Source of the DNA: Alnus glutinosa
Lineage: Eukaryota > Streptophyta > Magnoliopsida > Fagales > Betulaceae
NCBI RefSeq assembly: GCF_958979055.1
Contig: NC_084887.1
Location: 30,667,544 to 30,731,543 of the forward strand
DNA: 64,000 nt
Direction of reading: 5' to 3'
Below, in pieces: positions 23,881-35,333 of the stretch (positions are counted from its first letter, which is position 1; each line of letters starts with the position of its first letter). The notes below the pieces were generated by a model. That model was not told the DNA's origin. It made no database searches and saw only the letters and a program-made list of their open reading frames with translations. Made by a program: the position numbers and the translations under genes.

Positions 23881-24083
23881 TACTAAATGAAATGAAAATT
23901 TACTAAATTGGTTCATATGTGTTGACCTTCTGACAAATAAATCATGTTTCGGGCCTGGCTGTTTTGTTTTAATTTTAGAGAAATACGTGGGAGCCATAAA
24001 TTAGAAGTCTTTGGGCCATCACACGTTTTTCTACTAAAAAACTAAGCCCAAAGCTGTTATTATGGAGATCAAGAGCAAGAAAA

Positions 24084-24140
<57 letters not shown>

Positions 24141-24689
24141 ACCTAATATGGATAAAGTTTTCCTACATGTTAGATTGGAAATTAATTAATTTTTTTTTAA
24201 AAAAAATTGATCTCTGCAATGATTACTCGCATGATCATTGGAGCCTCTTGCCAATTTTTATTGGAGAGGGTGGATAACTATCTCTTGAGTATCACTGTCA
24301 ACGATAGTCAAACTATTCCATCTCATATTTTAGGCTTTCTTTAGGTACTTGACTACAGTAGTTCTCTGGAACTCAGATGATCATTTTGTTTATCACAAAT
24401 TTTCCTTTTGACTTAATTCGCTCGCTCGTGCTTATTATGTCTTGTTAGAGAAGAAATCTTGGCTTTCTTTATTAGGTTGATTTATATTTTCTTCCTCTCT
24501 CCAATGGTGGCGCGTGAAGACTCAACCGTATGAGGAAAACGGAGTCCAAATGAAAGTAACTCATGTATATATATATATATATATAATAAGAGAAGAATAG
24601 TGGAAGCGAGAGAAAAAGAGAATACAAAAGTTTAGAGTCCGAGAGTGACAGTTTGTCTTCGCCAGTGGTGGCTTCAAGTAGTGGCAATA
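23881..24689. other. Intergenic, no gene; (TA)n tract
   Basis: Contains a (TA)n microsatellite at about 24091-24137 and a shorter one near 24565. No supported ORF is present. The last base leads into the GTTAT target site of the LTR element (24690-24694). Confidence 0.6.
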
Positions 24690-24909
24690 GTTATTGTTGG
24701 TAATAATCATATTCCAAGTCAAATTGAAGTAGTAGTCTCAATTCATGTCTAATAAAGATTTATTGAAGAATCTAGTCAATAGTCCAACTCCTAGTTGAAT
24801 AGGATATGACTCTTAGACCAAATCAAACTACAGACACTCCTAATTTAAGTGAGAGTAGTAAACCTAATTCAGGTTTAATTCCATATATTTACCTATAAAA
24901 AGTCGAACC

Positions 24910-25440
24910 TTCAACCGCCATCTTCTCTCGGTTGAACCAGGCCATAAACTCCTAAAGAGTTTCATTGTTGCACTGATGCAATGTTAACAAGTAATGCAAG
25001 GGCTTCTTCTGTGTTCGCAAAGCCAAAAACTCCGTTAAGAATATCTTGCACAACTCCTTGAACTTATCAACAGAATTCGGGGGTAGCTTCCTGAACCAGT
25101 CCCGGACATTCCCAGAGAGAGTAAGAGAGAAGGCCCGACATGCCACTTCATCAAATGTCCTGTGAAGATTTAGATGAGTTAGGAAATTCTCCAAGTGATC
25201 AAGAGGATCCTCGTCTCTATCATAACTCAGGATCTGAGGGACCTTGAATTTCTCGGGTAGCCGATAGTTTGTTACTCGTCTGGTGAAGGGTGAGCCAGTA
25301 CTCAATAAGAGCTTGTCCACTATTATGGATTTTCTTTTGTCCTTCCTTTCCATCTCCACGTACGTGCACCTTTTCTCCAACTCAGTAACAATTTTGCTCA
25401 GATCTCCTGCATCTTCTCATCTGTCTCCATGACGGTTGGC
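24910..25440 (-). pseudogene. Ty3/gypsy gag, N-terminal half (inverted)
   Basis: The minus-strand open part (25380-24952) has the retrotransposon gag pattern: LPEKFKVPQI, YDRDEDPLDHLENFLTHL, CRAFSLTLSGNVRDWFRKLPPNSVDKFKELCKIFLTEF. One in-frame TAG follows NNETL, after which EFMAWFNREKM still reads like gag. Gag forms the particle shell of the retrotransposon. This copy cannot make the protein because of the stop and the inversion. Confidence 0.8.
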
Positions 25441-26077
25441 TCTTCCATTCCTTTGTTCTCGGTGATTATCCTCCCAAAAATTATCTTCTTAATGATCGTC
25501 CTTCCGTTGATCTTCCCACCGACGATTGTGGTCGTTGGTACGTTTGTTATGCTCTTCTTCTTCACGCTCATCTCGGTTCACCTCAGGATGGGATTGTCCC
25601 AGAATTCTGAGCAGCTACTCTGCATTCTGTTGTGTTAAGGCTTCAATCTAAGCTTCCAATGGCTCTAAGCTTCCAATGCTGCTATAGCGATCTTGGTCTC
25701 GACCGCCTGGGGGAGGGAACTGTGGAGACTGTAGATTGTTTTGAACTCCTAGATTCGGGTTGGGCTAAATAACTAGCTCCGGTCTGACTTTACCCTGCCG
25801 ATTGATCTAGCTTCCAGAACGTGTATTCATCATCATTACAGTTTTTTTTTTTTTAATGAGAACCGAATAATCGTTTCCACAAACGATGCTAAACTATTGG
25901 GACAGTTTCCGATACAATGTGAACGACGCATTCTTTGGTGTTCATCACGCTCACCCGATCACTGCAAAACAACTAAAACTAAGAGACGGTTCTAGAGGTC
26001 TCGCTCCGATGCCTAAATTAGCTTATGAGATAAAAGTATGCTCAATGTATAAAATAAATAGTTTTTCATTTATACCT
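24910..26077 (-). other. Inverted segment inside the LTR retrotransposon
   Basis: The reverse complement of 25894-26074 aligns with the 3' half of the intact LTR (for example GGCATCGGAGCGAGAC occurs in both). The first 215 bp of the 5' LTR stop just before that point at about 24909. At the other end the minus-strand gag reading runs out at about 24910, and its natural continuation begins on the plus strand near 26080. Both joints are explained by one inversion of about 1.17 kb between mid-LTR and mid-gag. Confidence 0.75.
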
Positions 26078-26079
26078 GA

Positions 26080-26245
26080 TATGGATTTTGCTTCCCTCTT
26101 TCAAAGCATTTCACCCGAGGAGTCTCTGATGAAGAAGTTGGCCCGGAAGCAATCAAGTACCCTGCTGGGCCTGATGGATAAGGTAAAAGAATTTATCAAT
26201 CAGGAGGAAAATCCTAAGGCAAATCCAGGGAGACAACCCTTTTAA
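26080..26245 (+). pseudogene. Ty3/gypsy gag, downstream part
   Basis: The plus-strand reading DMDFASLFQSISPEESLMKKL...LLGLMDKVKEFINQEE corresponds to the part of gypsy gag that normally follows the segment now found inverted at 24910-25440. It then runs into the tandem repeats. Orientation agrees with both outer LTR parts. Confidence 0.65.
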
Positions 26246-26680
26246 AAACAATGAGACTAAAGCCTAGCCCGGAGATAGGGAGAAAACCTTAAGTCAAACT
26301 CAGGGAGACAACCCTGCAGAGAAACCAAGGATGAAAGAAAATCCTAAGGTAAATCCAATGAAACAACCATGCAGAGAAAACAAAGATCAGAAAAAATCTT
26401 AAGGCAAATCCAGGGAGGCAACCCTGTAGAGAAAACAAGTATGAGAGAAAACCCTAAGGTAAATCCAGGGAGACAATCTTGCATAGAAAATAAGGATGAG
26501 AGAAAACTTTAAGGTAAATCCAGACAGACAAAACAAGGATGTGAGAAAACCCTAAGGCAAATTTAGGGAGACAACACTGTAGAGAAAACACTAGGGCAAA
26601 TCCAGAGAGATAACCCTGCAAAGAAAACAAGGTAGGGAGACGACCCTCGATTTTCAATTTTCTAGTTTTAGGTTTTTAGA
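26205..26680 (+). repeat. Tandem array of ~60-bp degenerate repeats
   Basis: About eight diverged units built on AAATCCAGGGAGACAACCCT, GCAGAGAAAACAAGGATGAG and AGAAAACCCTAAGG follow the gag remnant. Unit length varies by deletion (several are near 59-60 bp, later ones shorter). Tandem arrays between gag and the 3' LTR are typical of gag-only elements that have lost pol. Confidence 0.75.
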
Positions 26681-26975
26681 AACCACAAATGCATCCACAT
26701 TTTCGGAAGATATTCTCAACAAAATTTACTAAGGAGCACCACCCTCGGAATCCGAAGGCGGGGGCTTAGGTCAGTATCCATCAGGATAGAAAGGCGTGTC
26801 TCGAGTGTGTTCACATGTCCGATGTCCTTAAGAAGTACAACAGTTAAACCCGAGACATTCGAAGGTAGGCAGCTAAAGATTGTTCAAGTTTTGGAATAAG
26901 CCAAGGTTCTAATTTTTCAAGACATAAAATTTTCATTATTTGAACATGTCTTGGATAAGGAAATTGTGGGATAAC

Positions 26976-27363
26976 TATTGGGAATAATCCTACTCCAATT
27001 CAAATTGGGGTAGTAGTCTCAATTCATGTACAATAAAGACTCCTTGAAAAATCTAATCAATAGTCCAACTACCATTTGAATGGGAATGAGACTTTCAGAC
27101 TAAATCAAATTCCAGACACTTCTAGTTTAAGTGAGAGTAGTAAACCTAGCCAATTCAGGATTGACTTCACATCTTTGTTATAAACAGGCTCATACCCCAG
27201 GTATAAACAACAGACTGATTATTTTATGCATCGAACATACTTTAGGCATCGGAGCGAGACCCTTAGAAGAGTCTCTTAGTTTTATTTGTTTTGCAATGAG
27301 CGTGAGAGCGTGAAGAATACCTAAGAATGCGTCGATCACATTATACCAAAAATTGTCACAACA
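26976..27363 (+). repeat. 3' LTR of the gag-only retrotransposon
   Basis: The 388-bp LTR begins TATTGGGAATAATCC (first bases mutated from TGTTGG) and ends CAACA at the target duplication. A TATA-like TTATAAAC lies near 27178. It matches 24695-24909 and the reverse complement of 25894-26074, and is a distant match to 50600-50953. Confidence 0.8.
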
Positions 27364-27368
27364 GTTAT

Positions 27369-28478
27369 GATGATGACGAAGAAGATAGAGAAAAATGAAG
27401 GTGGAGAGGAAGAGGGGTGCCGATGAGACAGGTGAAGTTGAAGGCGAGATAAGGCAAGGAGGTTGATGAGAAGGAGATAGATGGGGGGATGAATGAGGCG
27501 TTTATATGTGTAAAAATGAATGTCGATTGTCAATTTTAGTAACAGGAGATGTCAAGTTATTTTAGTAATAGGATATAATTAATAAGCCGGATCCTAGAAA
27601 AATTACTCATTAAGTACATACTTCCATGCTTACATAAATATTAGAATATATGATCAAATTTAATTGTAATATCTTACCTTGTGGGTAATCAGATTGGATA
27701 TTATCTCTATCTACCATTTTGTATTATCTCTGCCTACCACAGTTTCTATACAAATATGGACCATTTGTACTGTAATAATCAAGGAATAATAACATAACAT
27801 AATATGTAGCCCTTTTGGACTTTTTTCAAATGGTAAACACAAATGTCCAACAGGTAACCACCCAAGAATTCTCATGTCTCCATCTTCTATTTCCTTCTGT
27901 GAACTTCTTCAATAAAATCTGAATGTAAAGCTAAAACGAGATGCAAGAAGACAATTGAAATCATTTGAACACGGTACGCAAGTCAAAAGAACGTGGATGC
28001 CTAGCTAGCTAGCTAGCTAGTCAATCAATTGTAGGTGGATTTAAGTCTACAATTGAAGTGGATGTGTCGAATCATTGGGCAATTTGCGTTGGGTCATTTA
28101 GGAAGCTTCGGCGACAAATAAACAACTTTCATTCCTTGGTCGGTGACTAGTAATAAATAGAATAGATTCAGCTCTTGTTTGTGCAGCCAGAAAGCATGCA
28201 AAGGTCAGAGTATATATGCTGGATATCACTGATCGGTGAGAAAGTGACTGAAAACACTGCTGCACTATATATGTTTTATTCACCTCTAATTACATTTCAT
28301 TATCTACACACAACTTTTCTATAATTTGCAACAGTTCCTTATCTTACCCAAGATGATCATAACAGCTGCATGGCTCTGGCTTTGTTTAATTTATTTGATG
28401 GCAGGGGTGGAACCATGTATAAGCTCCGAGTCAGTAGTCCCCTGAAATTTTATTTTATTTTATTTTTTTTTCTTTTAA

Positions 28479-28510
<32 letters not shown>

Positions 28511-29388
28511 AAGATAAGACTCTTCAAACTTAATTTTTTATCATCCAACCCTAAAATTCCATCATTGAATAACGGATATATGTATGTGATGTCTCACATC
28601 GACCGAGTATGGAATGAGGATGTACTTATATTTATATCCGCAGCATTTTTCTTGACACGAGTTTTTAAACTGTGAACGCCACGAATCTATCAAAATTTCA
28701 CAGTTAAGTATGCTTTGTAAGAGTAAAACTAGGATAAATGACCTCTTGAAAAATCTAGTTCAAAAGAGTTAAAAAACGAACAATATTGTGTCTTATAATG
28801 ATCAATATCCTTGTTTCAGTTGCAGCTGGTTGTAAAGATAGCAACCTTTTCAAACCAACTAGTACTATAGTAGCTTAGAACCTGAAATATTGGGTTATGA
28901 AGCTTATTAAGATCCATGAAATCTTTTAATCCAGAGGGTTCTTTTAAAAAGTAGTGGGGACTCAGAGAAAGTGGTTACTCACGCCGGTCGAAAAGGGAGA
29001 GACTTTAAGAGTAGTAGAAAAGCCTCTGCAACTTCAAAGTGGGGGGAGTGTGCATGTCTTTCTCATGCTTTGGGGGCCCCTATGTTTGCTCTATGAAGAA
29101 AATGTAGAGCTGCTTGTCACTGTCAAGTTCCCAACACCGTAAAACTCTTTGCCATGGGCTTATTGGAGGGATCATATATTGACACTTAACCAATCAATTA
29201 AGGGCTCTGTAGAGCCAGATCAGACAAAAGAGTGTAGTTGGAAGCCAATGCTTGTCACCTTAACACTTAATTAACACTAGTCAATATTATACCATCTCAG
29301 CTTCCAAAGCTTCACAGTAAAGCCTATCAAAATCACCTTCAAATGGGGCCTCTTACATAGTACCTTGCAGTAGATCGATCGTTGTTAT
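27369..29388. other. Intergenic, no gene seen
   Basis: No credible ORF. Contains four GCTA-type repeats near 28003-28020, a (TTA)n microsatellite at about 28477-28508, and at 28591-28639 a USE-like GTCTCACATCG followed 24 bp later by a TATA-like stretch (see findings). Confidence 0.55.
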
Positions 29389-29670
29389 CTTAGAGAGTTG
29401 ATTTAATGCCAAGTTTACAAAAACTGCTTTAATTTTCCATAATGGAATTCACAAATGTCAAAATTCAATCATTAAATCCCTGAGACGGATCGAGTGGGTG
29501 TATCAAGAAATAGGGCACAGCTAGCTTGCGGCGCCCATTTTATTAGTCTTAGCAGAAAAGTTAATACAATTCATCATGCATATATGTGGTGGTCAACTTA
29601 GAGAGTTGAATTAATAATGAAGCTTAATTACCAATTACTGCTTTAATTTTCAATAATGGAATTTAGATGT
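29389..29670 (+). repeat. Direct duplication of ~70 bp
   Basis: CTTAGAGAGTTGA followed by CTGCTTTAATTTTC and ATAATGGAATT occurs at about 29389-29455 and again at 29597-29668, roughly 208 bp apart. The intervening sequence is unlike either copy. No coding was seen. Confidence 0.5.
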
Positions 29671-30022
29671 GTCTAGCTAGCTAATTAATAGAAAAACACA
29701 CCTTGAATGAAACCTTCGACTCCTATCCCTATGGCCTCTTTAAACTTGTCTAGGAAACCAATTGAAGATGTTATTGAAATTAATTCACACTCTTCTTTTA
29801 AACAATATTCCCGTTACTTCAGCACATAATGGCCGGGATGCTACTCTACTAATTGAAGCCTATATAAACTATGACCATCAAATATATATTTGTTTTCTTT
29901 TTCTTTAAAATGGCCTTCACTAACTTTGACATTAATTTCAATATCTCTTAAGCTTATTCATTGTTCCAATTGCATGCTGAGTTAAATATTTTTACTGTAA
30001 TTTATCAAACTAGTATACAACG

Positions 30023-31065
30023 GTTCAAATTTAATTCTAAGTTTTCTATTAAAAATGGAAATAGTGAATTAAATATAAATTGTTTAAAAAAAACTACAGC
30101 TAAGCCAAATCCAACCTAGTGATTTATGTATAGATAACTCCCACTAAACGTACTATCACAAAATGTTATGAAGCACTTGTTGTGGTATGGTGACATGTTG
30201 CCAAGATTAAACATAGGAGCTTGTTGGAGGTCTCACTCAAATGCTTAAGTCTGATGCCTAAGTCAGATTCTTGTAGACAAATTTCAGGAAATATGATAGC
30301 ACAGTAAATTTAGAAAGATCAGAGTGTTTTGATACCTAGAGTAATGGCCCATTTATATATAGGCATATATATAGCTATGATACACTGGGTATGCTCTGAT
30401 TAGAGTTCAATTAGGATTCTAATCCTAGACTGTGTGGGATTAGATCTTATCCTTTAGGGAGTCATGTTCGTGTAGGACTAATCTTCAAGTGAGTTCGAAT
30501 AGGTCTCTTATTCGATTTCATGTTGGATAAGAGGTGATATAGCAGTTCAAATTTAATTCTAAGTTTTCTATTAAAAATGGAAATAGTGAATTAAATATGA
30601 ATTGTTTAAAAAAACTACAGCTAGGCCATATCCAACCTAGTGATGTATGTATAGACTCCCACTAAACGTACTATCACAAAATGTTATGAAGCACTTGCGG
30701 TGGTATGGTGACATGTTGCCGAGGTTAAACACAGGAGCTTGTTGGAAGTCTCACTCCGATGCCTAAGTCAGATGTCTAAGTCAGATTCTTGTAGACAAAT
30801 TTAAGGGAATATGATAGCACAGTAAATTTAGAGAGATCAAAGTGTTTTGATACCTGGAGTAGTGGCTTATTTATAGGCATATAGCTATGATACACTAGGT
30901 ATGCTCTGATTAGAGTTCAATTAGGATTCTAATCCTAGACTGTGTGGGATTAGATCTTATCCTTTAAGGAGTCCTATTCGTGTAGGACTAATCTTCAAGT
31001 GAGTTCGAATAGGTCTCTTATCCCATATCATGTTGGATAAGAGGTGATCCTGGTATCTCCGAGAT
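30023..31065 (+). repeat. Tandem duplication, unit 522 bp
   Basis: The sequence from 30023 (GTTCAAATTTAATTCTAAG) recurs from 30545 with small differences throughout, giving two adjacent copies of about 520 bp. Within each copy TGTTGGAGGTC or TGTTGGAAGTC resembles an LTR start, and CCCAACA near 31446-31452 resembles an LTR end, so the unit may be a partly duplicated solo LTR. No matching target duplication was found. No ORF. Confidence 0.7.
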
Positions 31066-32330
31066 CTTATCCCATATCGTGTGAGATAAGAGGTTATCCC
31101 GGAAAATCTGGGATAGAGTCTTTCTAGACTTCTTTAAAGATCATCGATCAGATCTTCCTATAATTCTTTACGATAATTTCGGGATAAGGTTCCAACATAT
31201 TCCATTCCAATCACCTCGTGGTAGTCCCGAAAAATATGTTCCTAGGACTATCTAGATATTGGTATTCCGTGTGCAATCTTCTCGTGTTCCTGAGACTCAT
31301 AGACTATGTTTATCCCTGGTTCTGGCAACTGAGGATCTTTATAAGACCGACCCGATCTTCATGGGCCGTTCTTCGGGTCTGTTGGACCAGCTAGGCCCAC
31401 TGACCCGGTCATGTGCTCGTTTGGGCTCAGAGAATGATAATTTTCCCAACAAAAGCCGACCTCCATCCATTGAATAGCATAGGACGAAGTGGTTTCTAGC
31501 CGACATACACATTCAGCTCAACAAATTTACTATTCATTTTAGCTAAAAACTCACATTTCTTTATCTTAATTAACTACTCATTTTTTCAAACAAAGTTTAG
31601 CTATTCAGTTGTACTGTTCCATTTAAATGTTATTTGTCAATAACTTCTTTATTAATTCATTCCTTGAAAAGGGCAAGCAAAAAACAAGCTAAGACTTGTG
31701 ACGAACCGTTCACGCTCACCATTCAACAATTTGGTGAGCCAGATGCAGAACATTTTAGACCTATTAGAGTGCTCACCTGGTCTAGCTAGTTTTAGATTTA
31801 ATGCTCTTCTTTAAAGAGCACCAAGTATTTTATGGCCCCTACCCTCAACAAATCGAATTGATAACTTCATAGTACTACAAGCAACGTCGTGATATTGGTT
31901 GGTAGCAAAGCAATAGGGGCAAGTGAGCCCACATCGACGCATGCAGCCAGCAGCCTCACATGCCTAGCTACTAACCTTACCACTTCCCTCCCTATATCAT
32001 ATCTTCGATCACCATTGCACTGATCACTTTGTGATCTCTTCCAACCACTCTAAAAAAGAAAAATACTATAATCACCAGATTGAAGGCAGAAACTAAAAGC
32101 TTTTCCCTACTCGCAGTCATAATTGAATAATAGATCGATAACCTTAACACTAGCCTTGGCTTTTTTCCCCACTTATCCCCACAGTTGGATTGCAGCTAGC
32201 TTCATCGATCTTCTCCACGCATGCATCTTCATAATTACATAATAGACGACAATAAAGTAGATAAAACTAATTAATGTCGACGTCTTCTTTTAATTTCTTC
32301 CCTAACAAATAACAGTACTAGCAGAGTTTA
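31066..32330. other. Intergenic, no gene seen
   Basis: The first 390 bp look like the remainder of the LTR-like unit. The rest is AT-rich spacer without a supported ORF, RNA or clear element. Confidence 0.5.
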
Positions 32331-33070
32331 ACCAGGGTTTTGAATATTTCCTTTAGCAGTTGGGCTGGTATATTAATAATCTTGTTTTTTTAAAAAAATA
32401 AAAATTAACCCAACTTTGTCCACGAAACATCAAAGACACGGGTGCGAAACTTGCCGGAAAACACCGACGGGGACACTTGGATGCTTAGCTAAGTCAGTGG
32501 AATAATTTATGTGAATGGTAGAAAGCTAAGAGAGAGAATGTGTGAATTGTGTGCTTAGGCCTTTGATCTTCTTTATAAGGTTGCGGTTAGAACAAGTGGC
32601 TCATATTCTTTTAGGTATAAAGAGTAATACGACTAAATGAGAGTACCAATAAACCATAACTGTTCATACATTAGGGTTTTACTATAAATATATTATGCTG
32701 TAACCTTAAATGATATTATTGAATATAGTCGCAATCCTATAGACGTAAACAAATTGTCGAACTACATAAATTTTGTCTTCTTTTTATTTTTGTTTTTTGT
32801 TCTCTCTTTTCGATTCCTTATTATTTATCATCATTGTACACAGTAACAAAATTTGCCCTTGATACGGCAAATAGGGTAGAAAAATAAGATATTGAAGGTC
32901 AAAGGTTTAATATGAAATTAGGTAGTTAATTATCTCAGGGATCTTTTCTTCTAGGTTCTCCTTGTAGGGTTGAACCTGGGTTTTGAATATTTCCTTTAGC
33001 AGGTCGGCTGGCATATATTAATTATTTTTAAAAAGAAAATTCAACCCAACTCTTTCCACGAGGTTCATTC
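32331..33070 (+). repeat. Pair of ~100-bp direct repeats, possible TRIM
   Basis: GGGTTTTGAATATTTCCTTTAGCAG...CAACCCAACT...CCACGA occurs at about 32334-32432 and again at 32977-33063, 645 bp apart. Short direct repeats around a small non-coding core could be a terminal-repeat retrotransposon in miniature. However, TG...CA ends and a target duplication could not be fixed, so a simple duplication is possible. Confidence 0.4.
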
Positions 33071-33302
33071 AGGAATGTATAGCACCAAATTGTCCTTGGA
33101 GTGCATGCTACAGGCTAGATGTCGGGGATGTAGGATGAGTTAGGTTAAGGATATGGTTGCACGTACCATTGTGATAGACATAATAAATCGAACGTGTCCC
33201 AACAACATAATAAATCGTCTCATGTTAGTATCGGGGCATGTGTGACTAGGAAAAGAAAAAAAAACCAGATCCTAACTTCATGGGAGGGAAAGGTTTCGGA
33301 AT

Positions 33303-33892
33303 TATTAGAGCATTTTTGGTAGTTGGAGGTATTTTATGTAGTCAAAAAGTTTTTTTTTTATTATTATTATTTTTTTATTCAATTTTTTCATGCAAACTTC
33401 AGCAAATTTTTTATTTCATTCTTTATTTTATTTAAATATTATTGAAGTATTATTTTCAGAGAGAAAAAAAATTAAAAAATTTGGACATTGTGCTACAGTG
33501 TATTTTACCTACTCTAGAGCTAATCTGCTGAAGAAAAAAAAGAGTTCAATAGCTATTATGAACCTTTTAACAACTTTGTTGGAGATGCTCTTAGAGCATC
33601 TTCAACAGAAAAGGCAAATGGCTTATAATAGCCAAATTTGATTATTATAAGGAATTTTTTGTGTCCAACAGAATAGGTAGAATATAATTTTTCCTTCTAG
33701 TGTGAATAGTAAATAAGCAGAAAAACATATTCACTATTCACGCTACAAACTATTTTTTATTGTTTTTTCTCTCTTCATTTCCTTCTATCACACTCTTCCT
33801 CCCTCTTTCTTTCACACATTCTTCCACACAAAATAATATTTAAAGAAAATAAAGAATTGAATAGAGAACCTGTCGGAGATAAGAGCATCTCC
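33303..33892. mobile_element. Tourist/Harbinger-type MITE remains
   Basis: GAGCAT(C)TT-type ends meet head to head at 33587-33610 (GGAGATGCTCTTAGAGCATCTTCAAC). TTA next to GAGCATC is the usual 3-bp target of PIF/Harbinger elements. One unit seems to run from about 33306 to 33594 and another from 33593 to about 33890. Neither encodes transposase. Confidence 0.5.
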
Positions 33893-34470
33893 AGTAATAA
33901 TAGTTAAAGTAGCTATTGAAAATGTGCAACTCTCTACTTTAGCTACTATTTTTTCTATACTCTCTCCAATATATTCTCTATTCTACTCTTTACTTACATT
34001 TAAATATTATTTCTTATTCTTTTTTTATTAATATTTTTGCCAACACAATGACAGAGAAAATATTGAGTTTCCACACATTCTTTGAGTTATATCGTACGAA
34101 TATTACACCAGTTCAATATTATAGCAAAATTACACAATTTATGAAAGCAAATCAACCAAAAACAAATCAATTGATCATTTAAAAATATATGAAAAAAAAA
34201 AATAGAAACAACAATGCAAAAAGAAAACAAAGCAACTAGAAACATACAATAAGACTAATAATTCTTAAGATTGACAATGCAATTGCCACATGTGCTTGAT
34301 AAGGTCATATTGCAGCTGATAATGAGTTAGACAATCCCTAATGTTTACATGCCTTTCAATGCATTCAAGAAATCCAATGGTATGCTCGTGAGAAATTTGT
34401 ACGTACATAAGGAGTTTCATCAATTTGTTTGTTGGAATTGATATCCAAAACTCTAACTGCATTAAGTTGT
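33893..34470 (-). mobile_element. PIF/Harbinger transposase remnant
   Basis: TAAGAGCATCTCCAGTAATAATAG at 33885-33908 looks like a Harbinger terminus. On the minus strand 34400-34265 encodes FLECIERHVNIRDCLTHYQLQYDLIKHMWQLH and a stop. This matches the last residues of plant PIF/Harbinger transposases (IRD-x-THxQLQxDLxEHLW). The DDE catalytic part is missing, so it is a broken C-terminal fragment next to one terminus. Confidence 0.6.
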
Positions 34471-34500
34471 TTTTCGTAAATTTTATAGTATTGAATATTT

Positions 34501-34501
<1 letters not shown>

Positions 34502-34582
<81 letters not shown>

Positions 34583-34707
34583 CTTTACATATACATATAT
34601 GTTTGAGTATTTCATATGATATACGTGTAAGGTTCCTAAGTTACATTGTATTTGATTAAGGTGTGAGTAATGAGATTATTACATAAAAAATCATACTCAT
34701 AGGTTCT

Positions 34708-34764
<57 letters not shown>
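34502..34764. repeat. Long (TA)n and A-tract microsatellites
   Basis: About 38 TA units occupy 34502-34577. An almost pure A-tract covers about 34717-34764, followed by AAAAG repeats. Another A-tract of about 46 lies at 35286-35331. Simple repeats only. Confidence 0.85.
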
Positions 34765-34772
<8 letters not shown>

Positions 34773-34784
34773 GAAAAGAAAAGA

Positions 34785-35281
34785 AAAGAAAAAAGTTTGT
34801 AGTCATAAATGGAACTGGGAAATCCATCTAAACTATAACATCTCAATCTTAACGATCTATCTTGATTATAAGAAGCAGGTAGAACTTTAGGTTGATATGT
34901 TAGTGTAAGAACAAGGTAGTGCCATGCACCGAACGGTGAACACGTGAGTCATCATTCTTTCAACACTGTGATTAAGAATGATGTACGTGCACGACAACTT
35001 AAAACAGTTAGTCTAAATCCTAAGAAGATTGTGAACTCAGATGTGAAATGTAGGTCACTTTGATGTACAAGAATAAGATCAAATCACTGATTAACGTTGG
35101 GTGATCGCGTGTAGTATTGTGGGAACACCTTCTTCAAGAAGGAATCCAAATCCTTTGTCAGAAAGAACAAAGCAATAAAGAATATTCCCCTTGATGTAGA
35201 TTTAATGAGGTTGATTATCCTAAAGCTCACGCCTGAGTGTTTCGGTGGAATTTATTGAAACTTTATTTTGTACGAGGTGAG

Positions 35282-35333
<52 letters not shown>

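Larger units (their letters stand above)
24695..27363 (+). mobile_element. Gag-only LTR retrotransposon (TR-GAG type) with internal inversion
   Basis: The element starts TGTTGG and ends CAACA and is flanked by an exact 5-bp duplication GTTAT (24690-24694 and 27364-27368). The 3' LTR is 26976-27363 (388 bp). Only the first 215 bp of the 5' LTR are in place. Its other half, followed by a primer-binding-site region and the gag N-terminal half, lies in reverse orientation at about 24910-26077, after which gag continues on the plus strand. No protease, reverse transcriptase, RNase H or integrase is present. The size (2.67 kb) and gag-only content fit the plant TR-GAG class of non-autonomous Ty3/gypsy elements. 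Confidence 0.85.

Noticed and set aside
28003..28020. Short CTAG/GCTA repeat resembling a CRISPR-like array
   Set aside because: A four-unit 4-bp simple repeat in a plant genome; no spacers or repeats of array size.
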